Shown one piece after another: positions 36,529 to 44,453 of a stretch of DNA of 54,094 nt. Origin of the DNA: Verrucomicrobiota bacterium (lineage in GTDB: Bacteria > Verrucomicrobiota > Lentisphaeria > JABSQK01 > JAJFLO01). Within the stretch, counting starts at the first letter, position 1. Each line of letters starts with the position of its first letter. The notes beneath the pieces were generated by a model. The model saw only the letters and a list, made by a program, of their open reading frames with translations. It searched no databases and had not been told where the DNA came from. Location: the NCBI GenBank assembly GCA_021772635.1, contig JAJFLP010000018.1:1-54094 (forward strand). Reading direction: 5' to 3'. A program made the translations under genes and the position numbers.

Positions 36529-39048
36529 TTGGAAATGTCGGCGATTACCAATAAAACAAAAACGAGCGAAAAAAATATAGAGGCGATTTATCCGTTGACG
36601 CCAACGCAGCAATTGGTACTCCTCCATAGCCTCTATAACCGTTCGGACGACTCAGCATTTATCCAGGTCAGTTTTACTCTTGAAGGTGAACTTAACTGCG
36701 AATTATTTAAGAAATCCTGGGACTATGTAGTTGCTCGTCATCCCGTATTGCGAAGTTCAATTCATTGGGGAGAATTTGACAAGGTGCTGCAAGTCGTCCA
36801 CAAGCGGGTAGCGGTACCGTGGGAAATGTCGGAGTGGGAGAATGAGTCGAACGTAGAAACTTCAGGCAGAATTCCAGAGGTTCTTCAACAAGATCGAATA
36901 ACAGAATTTGAATTCTCCGATGCCCCGCTTATACGACTCGCGTTGATTCGTACGAATAAAGTAAGATATCATTTCACATGGAGTTGCCATCATACGCTGT
37001 TAGACGGGTGGTCTGGCGCTTTGGTCCTCAAAGAGGTATTCGCCTGTTACGTTGCCCTGCGCCACGGCAAGAAAATGCATCTCGATTCTGTGCGTCCGTA
37101 TAAAGATTACGTAATTTGGCTGGAACAACAGGAAAAGGGTGAAGCGGAGAAAATTTGGAAACGCATTTTAAATGGCAATTTCAGTAATGACCGGAAGGGA
37201 TATAGGAGTCATACTCAAACATCAATGGACTCCCAGGAGTTTAATGATGCCTATATGAAACTTTCGTCTGCGAAAGCAAAGGCTATCGAATCTCTGGCGC
37301 GCAGGTTTAAGGTAACCCTTAGTACGATGATAACCGGAGCCTGGGGATTGTTGCTGGCTAGAATAAATCGTTCTGACAAGACGGTATTAGGTGTAACACT
37401 TTCGGGACGCAGCGTACCCCTAGACGGGATCGAAGGGATGATCGGACTATTCGCGAATACACTTCCGCTACCGATTGATATTGACTCTACGCGAAATATT
37501 GCAGATTGGTACTATCGCCTTAACAATATTCAGCGCGATATTCAAAAACATGAGTACATTCCAGTCACTGATATTCACGAATGGAGTGGAATACAGGGAA
37601 GCAGTCGGTTATTCGACAGCATCGTCGTCTTCCAAAATTACCCGATCGACGACTTTCAGGAAATCCTGAAAAATGAGCTGTTAATATCTAATTACGCCAG
37701 CGATGTGACCTCGATATACCCGATTAGTTTGGTGGTAATACCGGGGGCGGAGCTCTGTTTCAGGTGCAGGTTCAGTTCCTGTTTTTATAAAGTCGATATA
37801 GTGAATCAGACGCTCACGCTTCTAAAGACACTTTTCGAGAAGTTACTGGCTAACCCGAACCAGAGAGTCGGGGAATTATTAGCTGAAATCGGTGATAATG
37901 TTGGCGAAACGTTAGTGGAATCTAACGAAAGTTCTGAGCAGTTGTCGAATAACGAACCAGTTAGTAGTCAGCCGTCTATAAAAGAGGATTTCGCGGTCGG
38001 ACGCACTGACGTCGAACACCAGTTGACTCTGATCTGGGAGGACATCCTCGATTATCGGCCGCTGGCGGTCAATGATAATTTTTTCGATATCGGCGGTGAT
38101 TCAATGTCCGCAATACGGATGTTTACAAGAATTGAGGCCGAATTCAGTACACGATTGCTACCTACTACTATATTCGAAGCACCGACTATTCGCCAACTTG
38201 CAGCAAAGCTGAGCACGCGTGGGGTGGCGCTTCAACGGATGGCATTAGTGCCAATTCAACCGAATGGTAAAAAACCTATATTGTTTTGTATTCACGCTCT
38301 CTGGGGCGCCGTTTTTCACTACCGGAATTTGGTTAAGTATCTAGGAATTGATCAACCTCTTTACGGACTCCAAGCAGTCGGGTACGACTGCCTTGAAGAT
38401 ATGTCATCTTATTATATCGAACAGGTAAGATCGCTACAGCCAAATGGACCGTATTACTTACTAGGGAATTGTAATGGAGGACTCATCGCATTCGAGATGG
38501 CGCATCAACTAATAACGGCCGGAGAGAAAGTCCCGTTTCTGTGCTTAATTGACACGCCGCCAACGATGTTTCGGGCGCGCAATTTTGGTAACAGGGGGAT
38601 CGAAATACTAGATGATCAGATCGCACGCTTGATATATCATTACCTTAATAAAGACATGATCAATACGGTCGCTCGGAAAAGTACTCAATATGTACGTAAA
38701 ATCTCGACCTTGATAAACCGCGAAACCCGATACGATAAAGTTGCAGGCGACATAGACGAGGAGAACTCAGATCCAAACATTGCCGGTGTAATGAAAGCAG
38801 TTCATCGTTATCGTTATCTTCGACGACACAGGTATCCCGGAAAGCTTCTGTGTTTCTCGGCAGAACGCACGGACCATAGTCAGTATAGCAGTCTGAACTG
38901 GAGAAAATTGGCGTGCGATGGTGCAGATATTCGGAGACTCCCGTGTGAACATACAGAGATTCTCAGAGAACCAAACCTTCGATACGTTTGCGCACAACTC
39001 ATACAGATGTTACACAACACTCGGGAGAAAACCGAGGACCGGCGATAG
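36529..39048 (+). CDS. Terminal NRPS C-T-TE with Cys-type thioesterase
   Basis: A condensation domain (HHTLLDG at 154-160) is followed directly by a carrier (Ser525 in IGGDSM) and a type I thioesterase, without any adenylation domain. The thioesterase motif is GNCNGG with Cys648 at the nucleophile position; Asp675 and His808 complete a likely triad. The start may be TTG 36529 or ATG 36535. The carrier either receives an amino acid from another enzyme or only passes the chain on. Cys in place of Ser is known from some beta-lactone- and beta-lactam-forming NRPS thioesterases, but the product type here is not predictable. The gene ends the peptide cluster. Confidence 0.9.
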   Translation: MEMSAITNKTKTSEKNIEAIYPLTPTQQLVLLHSLYNRSDDSAFIQVSFTLEGELNCELFKKSWDYVVARHPVLRSSIHWGEFDKVLQVVHKRVAVPWEMSEWENESNVETSGRIPEVLQQDRITEFEFSDAPLIRLALIRTNKVRYHFTWSCHHTLLDGWSGALVLKEVFACYVALRHGKKMHLDSVRPYKDYVIWLEQQEKGEAEKIWKRILNGNFSNDRKGYRSHTQTSMDSQEFNDAYMKLSSAKAKAIESLARRFKVTLSTMITGAWGLLLARINRSDKTVLGVTLSGRSVPLDGIEGMIGLFANTLPLPIDIDSTRNIADWYYRLNNIQRDIQKHEYIPVTDIHEWSGIQGSSRLFDSIVVFQNYPIDDFQEILKNELLISNYASDVTSIYPISLVVIPGAELCFRCRFSSCFYKVDIVNQTLTLLKTLFEKLLANPNQRVGELLAEIGDNVGETLVESNESSEQLSNNEPVSSQPSIKEDFAVGRTDVEHQLTLIWEDILDYRPLAVNDNFFDIGGDSMSAIRMFTRIEAEFSTRLLPTTIFEAPTIRQLAAKLSTRGVALQRMALVPIQPNGKKPILFCIHALWGAVFHYRNLVKYLGIDQPLYGLQAVGYDCLEDMSSYYIEQVRSLQPNGPYYLLGNCNGGLIAFEMAHQLITAGEKVPFLCLIDTPPTMFRARNFGNRGIEILDDQIARLIYHYLNKDMINTVARKSTQYVRKISTLINRETRYDKVAGDIDEENSDPNIAGVMKAVHRYRYLRRHRYPGKLLCFSAERTDHSQYSSLNWRKLACDGADIRRLPCEHTEILREPNLRYVCAQLIQMLHNTREKTEDRR

Positions 39049-39262
39049 GTCGGCGACTGCTTTCAAACGGGCGGCTTCGTCTCGGAGATAATTATTGAAA
39101 GTACGAGAGCCGCAGCCGATATAGTTCAGTACGGTGCGATTCCCGGAGTAGAGTAGGAAGTGCGAATTCAATAGGGTGAAGTTGAGGATTGTGGCTATTG
39201 CTTACGGGCACCTCACACGCGATACACTTGCTGCGTAACTGGGGGCTCGGTCCACTTTTAGA

Positions 39263-41233
39263 GTGGTACCGCTTCCGGAATTTGCAACAACGGGTACCCT
39301 CAATGGCCAACTAAAAGTTGAGGAGGTAGATATAACTGTCAAGGATGTCGAAAACGCGGGCACTGGAGCGCGTCAAATAATAACTGAGAAAAAGTTAGTC
39401 GGGGATCTGCTGTTAATGTTCGGGAACGGCGGGGCGACGTTTCCGTCCCGTACGGCGGATCGAACGTGGCAGAGTTGTCGAACTGACGAAAGATGGAATC
39501 TAACGGGCCAAACTCCGGTAATCAGGTGGTCAGGCTTTCCTTTTAGCTATTTGGAATGTAAGCCGTGGCACATCTGGATAGTCGGGGAATTCTACGGAAC
39601 GGCTGTCGAGGGTGCCGATTTCGAGAGGGTCTTGTTTCAAATACTAGACGGAGACCAAAACGCTTCAAAGATTAACGGGCACTTATTGATATTCGCATGG
39701 AATCCGGAGCGGAAAGAGTGGCATATACTAACCGACAGATTCGGGACAGTTCATGGATACTATTGCGTGAATGACGGACAGGCCGCGATCGGGACCTTTT
39801 TCCCCTCAGTTGCATCAATCTCGAATCGGAAACTGGACTGGGATGCGCTTACCGCATTTTTCAGTTTCGGTTTCTTTCCGTCTGATCGGACATACTTCAC
39901 GGATGTTAAAATCCTTGAACCCGCTTCGCGATATGTATTCGACGAGTTTGGTCAACTGAAAGACAAAGTCCGATATTGGAATTGGGCTTTTAACCCGAAT
40001 TTCAGGCGTTCCTATTCCGACACGGTCGATGAGTTCGGACTAATCTTCAATAAAGTTATTCATGAGCATTGTAGTGATGCCCGAGTCGCCATGCCTATCT
40101 CCGGCGGCCTCGATTCCCGCTCCGCCATTGCTGCCCTTCAAGCCTCCGCTTCTCTTACTCCCCGCTCTTCGCGCCCCGCTCAGAACTCACCGCTTCCGCC
40201 TCTAGACTCAAGCCTGTGGTTTTTCTCGTACGGTTATTCTGATGATTCCATCGAAACACAGATCGCGCGCGATATAGCGGGCTCGTGCGGATTCCCGATA
40301 GATACTTTCACGATAGGTGAATATCTCTTTGATGAAGGCGCTCTCGACAACATAACAGACAATGTCGATGGATTTCAGGACGTAACACAGTGCCGTCAGG
40401 CTTATATAGCCGAGGAGCTTTCCCGGAAGTCCGATTATGTTTTAGCAGCGCATTGGGGAGATGTGTGGATGGACAGCATAGAAGGGGGCGCGGAGCACGG
40501 AGCGCGGTGTGGAGAGGTTGAATTAGTACTCGGGAAGACGCTGAAGGAAGGGAGGGGGTGGTTGGTTGAAAACCTGTGCAGGCCAAAGCTTGGAGGGGAG
40601 AGCAAAGGGCAAGGAGCTGAGGGCAGCGAGAAGATATTGACGAATTTCGTAGCCGAAGGATTAGAGCGGGTATCGCATATAGAAGATGCTGATTTTCGGG
40701 TGAAAGCATATAAGACGGATTCCTGGTCGTTTCGCTGGACCTTGGCGAGTCTTCGGTCATATCAACCCGGTGCGTTTCCACGACTGCCGTTTTATGATAC
40801 CAGGCTGACGGACTTTCTGTCAACGGTCCCGATGGAATACCTTACCGGTCGGCGATTGCAGATTGACTATATCAAACGGTTCGCACCTAGGTTAGCGAAG
40901 GTGAAATGGCAGGCATATGATGCCGATCTCCATTGGTCCCGATATTTTAACTCGTTGCTGGTTCCGAAACGTGCATTAAAGAAGGCACGACGAATTTTAG
41001 GCGGGCAGACACCGATTCAACGAAACTGGGAAGTGCAATTTCTAAGCGAGAGAGGACGTAAAGGATTGGAAGATAATTTGGTCAAAACCGGCCTGAAACT
41101 CCACGAGTTTATCCCTCCAAAGAAAATTCTTGGACTATTAAATGATTTCTATGATGATCCCTATACGGGGAAAAAGGGTTATACGGTCGCAATGCTGCTG
41201 ACTTTTTCAGCGTGGTTGGAGAAACATGGGTGA
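39263..41233 (+). CDS. Asparagine synthetase-like protein without the glutaminase Cys
   Basis: The synthetase half has the PP-loop ISGGLDSR (Ser280-Ser285) and related motifs, but the N-terminal domain lacks Cys2, so it cannot take ammonia from glutamine in the normal way. Such proteins are common in glycan clusters; beta-lactam synthetases and lasso cyclases also lack Cys2, so a peptide-cluster role is possible. Three low-complexity stretches (about residues 295-314, 407-419 and 443-458) are encoded by GGAGC-type repeats in either orientation. The GTG start 39263 is uncertain; ATG 39416 would remove 51 residues. The gap 39049-39262 before it shows nothing recognisable. Confidence 0.8.
   Translation: MVPLPEFATTGTLNGQLKVEEVDITVKDVENAGTGARQIITEKKLVGDLLLMFGNGGATFPSRTADRTWQSCRTDERWNLTGQTPVIRWSGFPFSYLECKPWHIWIVGEFYGTAVEGADFERVLFQILDGDQNASKINGHLLIFAWNPERKEWHILTDRFGTVHGYYCVNDGQAAIGTFFPSVASISNRKLDWDALTAFFSFGFFPSDRTYFTDVKILEPASRYVFDEFGQLKDKVRYWNWAFNPNFRRSYSDTVDEFGLIFNKVIHEHCSDARVAMPISGGLDSRSAIAALQASASLTPRSSRPAQNSPLPPLDSSLWFFSYGYSDDSIETQIARDIAGSCGFPIDTFTIGEYLFDEGALDNITDNVDGFQDVTQCRQAYIAEELSRKSDYVLAAHWGDVWMDSIEGGAEHGARCGEVELVLGKTLKEGRGWLVENLCRPKLGGESKGQGAEGSEKILTNFVAEGLERVSHIEDADFRVKAYKTDSWSFRWTLASLRSYQPGAFPRLPFYDTRLTDFLSTVPMEYLTGRRLQIDYIKRFAPRLAKVKWQAYDADLHWSRYFNSLLVPKRALKKARRILGGQTPIQRNWEVQFLSERGRKGLEDNLVKTGLKLHEFIPPKKILGLLNDFYDDPYTGKKGYTVAMLLTFSAWLEKHG
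40145..40205 (-). repeat. GGAGC-type repeat, reverse orientation, inside the AsnB-like gene
   Basis: The + strand reads CTTCTCTTACTCCCCGCTCTTC and on to CCGCTTCCGCC, the complement of GGGGAGTAAGAGAAG/GAGCGG units. It encodes a Ser/Pro/Arg-rich stretch right after the PP-loop helix, at a point where homologues continue directly to the next strand. The frame is kept. Confidence 0.6.
40483..40635 (+). repeat. Two GGAGC-type repeat patches inside the AsnB-like gene
   Basis: Patch one (about 40483-40518) reads GGGGGCGCGGAGCACGGAGC and patch two (about 40590-40635) GCTTGGAGGGGAGAGCAAAG and related units. They encode EGGAEHGARCGE and GGESKGQGAEGSEK. Between them lies sequence that may be native. 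Both keep the frame and lie in what should be a surface loop of the synthetase domain. Confidence 0.6.
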
Positions 41234-41286
41234 CGGGCAGGGAGCAAGGAGCAAAGAGTATGGAGCTTAGAGCAGAAGAGGAAACG
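41227..41286 (+). repeat. GGAGC-type array upstream of the four-helix-bundle gene
   Basis: Units such as GGGCAGGGAGCAAGGAGCAA and GAGTATGGAGCTTAGAGCAG begin at the end of the AsnB-like gene and run up to the next start codon. The last units (GAAGAGGA) provide a good ribosome-binding sequence for ATG 41287. A matching array in the opposite orientation lies after that gene. Confidence 0.75.
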
Positions 41287-41664
41287 ATGAGCGTGAAAAA
41301 GACTAGAAGCGTATTTAGATTTCGGGAATTCGATATTTGGAAGAAGGCGATCGATATCGGCGATAAACTTCTCGATATAGCAGATGAACTGGAAAATCGT
41401 AAGTGGTATCGGTTCGCGGAACAAGTTCGAGGCGCGAGTCTCAGTATTTCGAATAATATTGCAGAAGGGTCTGGAAGTGTATCGAAGAAAGACTTTAGGA
41501 ACTTTCTGAATATCGCAAGACGATCAGCTTTCGAGAATGCGAACATGCTCATTGTTCTGGCTCGCCGAAATCTTATTTTGGTAAGTACCCGAGATGAAAT
41601 ATTGGACGAATTAGAACAAGAATGTAAGATGATCGTCGGTTTTATGCGTAGTCTCGAAGATTAA
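41287..41664 (+). CDS. Four-helix-bundle protein (S23/IVP family)
   Basis: The protein of about 125 residues follows the family pattern: FRFREFDIWKKAIDIGDKL in helix 1, then RFAEQVRGASLSISNNIAEGSG in helix 2, and KKDFRNFLNIARRSAFE in helix 3. Members were first seen as ORFs in 23S rRNA intervening sequences and are structurally related to the Avd accessory protein of diversity-generating retroelements; their cellular role is largely unknown. An upstream extension to 41212 is only repeat-encoded. ATG 41287 is chosen for its GAAGAGGA ribosome-binding site. It has no functional link to its glycan neighbours and lies between repeat arrays of opposite orientation. Confidence 0.88.
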   Translation: MSVKKTRSVFRFREFDIWKKAIDIGDKLLDIADELENRKWYRFAEQVRGASLSISNNIAEGSGSVSKKDFRNFLNIARRSAFENANMLIVLARRNLILVSTRDEILDELEQECKMIVGFMRSLED

Positions 41665-41682
41665 CTTCGCTATGTTCACTCT

Positions 41683-41745
41683 GCGGCTCCTCGCTCTATA
41701 CCCCAAGCCCTTGGCTCTAAGCCCCACGCTCTATGCCCCAAGCTA
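41683..41745 (-). repeat. GGAGC/GGGGC-type array, reverse orientation, after the four-helix-bundle gene
   Basis: On the + strand the units read GGCTCCTCGCTCTATACCCC, AAGCCCTTGGCTCTAAGCCCC and ACGCTCTATGCCCCAAGC, the complement of GGGGCATAGAGC-type units. It is preceded at 41670 by GTTCACTCTGCGGCTC, a partial copy of the CACGGAG-family repeat. The last unit contains the ATG used as start codon of the GT4 gene. Confidence 0.7.
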
Positions 41746-43178
41746 AAAAGCAGCTTCGTTTACTCATCGTCGGTCTAAAGTGGCCGGCCGAGACTTTTCT
41801 GGCCCAGCTTTTCAAGGGGTTGCTCGGTCGGGATATTGAGTTAACGGTTACGTCTTCGACAAAACCGAGCCAGGAATGGCTTGATCATCCGAATTTTAGA
41901 TGGTTACACACCCCTTCGTGGGACGTCTCGATTGTCTCGCGCGGATACTGGTTATGTTGGCTGTGGCTCGGTGCGGCGATGCGCAGTTTACTGCGAAGAG
42001 CATGGAGCATGGAGCAGGGAGGAAAGAGTAAAGAGCATGGAGCGGGGAGCGTGGAGCATGGAGGAAAGAGTAAAGAGCATGGAGCATGGAGCATGGAGCA
42101 GGGAGGAAAGAGTAAAGAGCATGGAGCGGGGAGCATGGAGCAGGGAGGGGGGAGCGAAGAGAGCGGGGGGGGGCTTGAGAAGATTAGGGAGCGAATACGA
42201 CGGACATACCGCTACCTCCCGTTTATCGGTAGAACCTGGGATGTTATTTACTTCCCGTGGAATAGCGGAGCGATTGACTATAGCGAGCTTATGGGAATCG
42301 GTATTCCTTCCGTCATTAGTTGTCGCGGCGCGCAGATCAACATTGCTCCTCATAATCCGAAACGGCGGAGAATCAAGGATGAGTTACGGACGACGTTTCA
42401 AGGTGCGAGTAAAGTCCACTGTGTTTGTGAGGCGATCAGAACTGAGGCGGAGAGTTACGGGCTGGATCCCGCGAAGACGGTAGTAATTACGCCGGCAGTT
42501 GATATTGAGTTTTTTTCTCCAGCTAGAAACGGCGAAAAACCCGAGAATAGGCTTCGAATCGTCACGACTGGATCATTGATTTGGAGGAAAGGCTACGAGT
42601 ACGCGCTGACCGGCGTCTATGACACCTTGTCTCGAGGAATCGAAATCGATTTTTCGATAATCGGAGATGGTCCGGAGCGGCAAAGACTTCTTTACACGAT
42701 CCACGATTTGAAGTTGACCAGTCAGGTAAAACTTCTCGGCAATCTGACGCGAGAGGCCGTGAGATCCGAACTACAGAACTCACACGTCTTTCTACTGTCC
42801 AGCGTGAGTGAGGGGATCTCGAACGCTGCCCTTGAAGCGATGGCGTGTGGGCTCCCGGTGATTACGACTGACTGTGGAGGGATGACAGAGTTGATCACTG
42901 ATGGAGTTGATGGCCTCACAGTTCCGGTGCGAGATTCGGCTGCCATTGCGATGGCAATTGCGACACTTTCTGAAGATAAGAAACTACGGGATCGAATGGG
43001 CCGAAAAGGGCGGGAGAAAGTTTGTACCGAATATAGTCTGGAGAGTCAGATTGATCAGTTTGAAGAATTGATTTGTAATACGGCGACTAGGGCGGAGCAC
43101 GGAGCGGGGAGCAGGGAGCAGGGAGCAGGGAGCAGGAAGCAGGGAGCAGGGAGCAGGAAGCAGGGGGCGAAAAGGTGA
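41733..43178 (+). CDS. Glycosyltransferase family 4 with repeat-encoded insertion and tail
   Basis: The GT-B core is complete: LRLLIVGLKWPAETFLAQLF at the start, then RIVTTGSLIWRKGYEYAL, SIIGDGPERQRL and EGISNAALEAMACGLPV (EX7E region). Residues about 88-148 are an insertion of three near-perfect 14-residue repeats (SMEQGGKSKEHGAG type), and the last 25 residues are a GAGSREQ/GAGSRKQ tail, both encoded by the 7-bp repeat family. The only start codon near the first strand, ATG 41733, lies inside a reverse-oriented array and has no ribosome-binding site. Whether the enzyme still works with the insertion is unclear. It is closely related to the next gene, which has no insertion. Confidence 0.87.
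   Translation: MPQAKKQLRLLIVGLKWPAETFLAQLFKGLLGRDIELTVTSSTKPSQEWLDHPNFRWLHTPSWDVSIVSRGYWLCWLWLGAAMRSLLRRAWSMEQGGKSKEHGAGSVEHGGKSKEHGAWSMEQGGKSKEHGAGSMEQGGGSEESGGGLEKIRERIRRTYRYLPFIGRTWDVIYFPWNSGAIDYSELMGIGIPSVISCRGAQINIAPHNPKRRRIKDELRTTFQGASKVHCVCEAIRTEAESYGLDPAKTVVITPAVDIEFFSPARNGEKPENRLRIVTTGSLIWRKGYEYALTGVYDTLSRGIEIDFSIIGDGPERQRLLYTIHDLKLTSQVKLLGNLTREAVRSELQNSHVFLLSSVSEGISNAALEAMACGLPVITTDCGGMTELITDGVDGLTVPVRDSAAIAMAIATLSEDKKLRDRMGRKGREKVCTEYSLESQIDQFEELICNTATRAEHGAGSREQGAGSRKQGAGSRKQGAKR
41996..42176 (+). repeat. 42-bp higher-order repeat inside the GT4 gene
   Basis: Three and a half copies of a 42-bp unit are present, each made of six 7-bp-like subunits (GGAGCAT, GGAGCAG, GGAGGAA, AGAGTAA and variants). 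In frame this gives a 14-residue repeat rich in Gly, Ser, Lys, Glu and His. The copies differ at only a few bases, so the expansion looks recent. The complement strand is also open. Confidence 0.9.
43090..43175 (+). repeat. 21-bp repeat forming the C-terminus of the GT4 gene
   Basis: Units of GGGAGCAGGGAGCAGGAAGC type (three 7-mers, 21 bp) run to the stop codon and encode GAGSREQ/GAGSRKQ repeats. The normal C-terminal helix of the enzyme ends just before it (FEELICNT). The array stops 13 bp before the next gene. Confidence 0.85.
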
Positions 43179-43188
43179 TTGACACGGT

Positions 43189-44415
43189 ATGACAAAAGAA
43201 TTGCGGATTGTATTGGTTGTTCCGACGTTCCCGAAGGTCTCAGAGACGTTTATTGTCAGCAAGTTTCGGGGGCTCCTGGATCGAGGAATGGATATTCATG
43301 TCCTATGCAATCGACGGGGGGAGACCAATGACGGCGTATTTCCTGAACTCCGACAGATCGACGAGGTGCCGCAGCGTATTCGTTCGAGCTGGCCGCGCCG
43401 GCCGATTGCCTTTGTCCTACTGATGTATCCGCTCGTTCTGTTTCTGACTTTTATCCGCAGACCAGTACTAACGTGCAGGTATCTGGTGAAAGGATTCTTG
43501 AAGTTCGGGCTGGGGATCGGGAAACGGTTTTATCTGGATGCCGCATTCATTTCTCTGAATCCGGATATTATACATTTTGAATTCGGTTCTTTGGCGGCTG
43601 AAAAAATGTATTTGAGAGAACTACTGGATTGTAAAGTAACGGTAGGTTTTCGCGGTTATGATCTAAATTTCGTTGGCATTGAAGATCCAGACTTTTACCG
43701 AGACGTGTGGAAGCGTGCCGACGGTCTGCATTTACTTGGAGACGATTTGTGGAAGCGAGCATTAAATCGTGGCTGCGACGAGTTGGCGTTTCATACATTG
43801 ATTCCGCCAGCTATTGATACGGCGTATTTTAGGTCGAAGGAGACGGTCGCAGATAGATCATGTGATACACTTAACATTCTTAGTGTCGGGCGATTGGATT
43901 GGAGAAAGGGATACGAATACGCGTTGCAATCGGTAAAGAGTGTTGTTGAAGATGGGATTAAGTGCCGATTCACCATAGTCGGTGACGGCAACTATTTGGA
44001 GTCGATATCATTCGCTGTGCATCAGCTCGGATTAGATAATATCGTTTATCTAAAAGGCGCGTGCTCTCGGGAGGAAGTGCGAGAGATTATGCAGAGTAGT
44101 GACATATTTCTTCACGCAGCCGTTTCGGAAGGGTTTTGTAATGCGGTTATAGAAGCTCAAGCGATGGAGCTTCCAGTCGTTTCTACAGACGCCGGCGGAT
44201 TGCCAGAAAACGTTATTGATGGTACGACGGGATTTATCGTCCCACGGCGAGACCCGAGAGCGCTAGCGAACAGTATCATGGCGCTGGCTGAAAGTAGTGA
44301 GTTACGAGGAAGAATGGGGGAAGCCGGTCGAAAGCGCGTACTGCAAGAATTTCGAATCGGCGATCAGATAACGGCATTCGAAAAATTTTATCGGAATGTT
44401 GCCGACAAAACTTAA
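43189..44415 (+). CDS. Glycosyltransferase family 4
   Basis: This complete 408-residue GT4 shows the N-terminal LRIVLVVPTFPKVSETFIVSKF, then ILSVGRLDWRKGYEYALQSV, IVGDGNYLESI and SEGFCNAVIEAQAMELPVVSTDAGG. The WRKGYEYAL segment is nearly identical to that of the previous gene, so the two are probably duplicates that diverged. It starts at ATG 43189 and lacks any repeat-derived insertion, which makes it a natural reference for the inserted copy. Donor unknown. Confidence 0.91.
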   Translation: MTKELRIVLVVPTFPKVSETFIVSKFRGLLDRGMDIHVLCNRRGETNDGVFPELRQIDEVPQRIRSSWPRRPIAFVLLMYPLVLFLTFIRRPVLTCRYLVKGFLKFGLGIGKRFYLDAAFISLNPDIIHFEFGSLAAEKMYLRELLDCKVTVGFRGYDLNFVGIEDPDFYRDVWKRADGLHLLGDDLWKRALNRGCDELAFHTLIPPAIDTAYFRSKETVADRSCDTLNILSVGRLDWRKGYEYALQSVKSVVEDGIKCRFTIVGDGNYLESISFAVHQLGLDNIVYLKGACSREEVREIMQSSDIFLHAAVSEGFCNAVIEAQAMELPVVSTDAGGLPENVIDGTTGFIVPRRDPRALANSIMALAESSELRGRMGEAGRKRVLQEFRIGDQITAFEKFYRNVADKT

Positions 44416-44453
44416 CTGCAAAGCACCACTATTTCGCAGAGTTCAATATCTAA

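Noticed and set aside
20830-39048. Oroidin-like bromopyrrole alkaloid pathway of a sponge symbiont
   Set aside because: A pyrrole starter plus N-rich residues invites the idea, but there is no halogenase, and two E domains and a thioesterase indicate a peptide. The host is unknown.
41287-41664. Diversity-generating retroelement based on the Avd-like protein
   Set aside because: No reverse transcriptase and no template/variable repeat pair with adenine-specific changes is visible.
41996-42176. Possible CRISPR array from regularly spaced 42-bp repeats
   Set aside because: The units are contiguous with no unique spacers, are coding in frame, and no cas gene is nearby.
41885-42353. Several long antisense and alternative-frame ORFs over the GT4 repeat array
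   Set aside because: The 7-bp repeats have no stop in any frame, so these ORFs follow from the repeat. The + frame is favoured by GT4 similarity on both sides.
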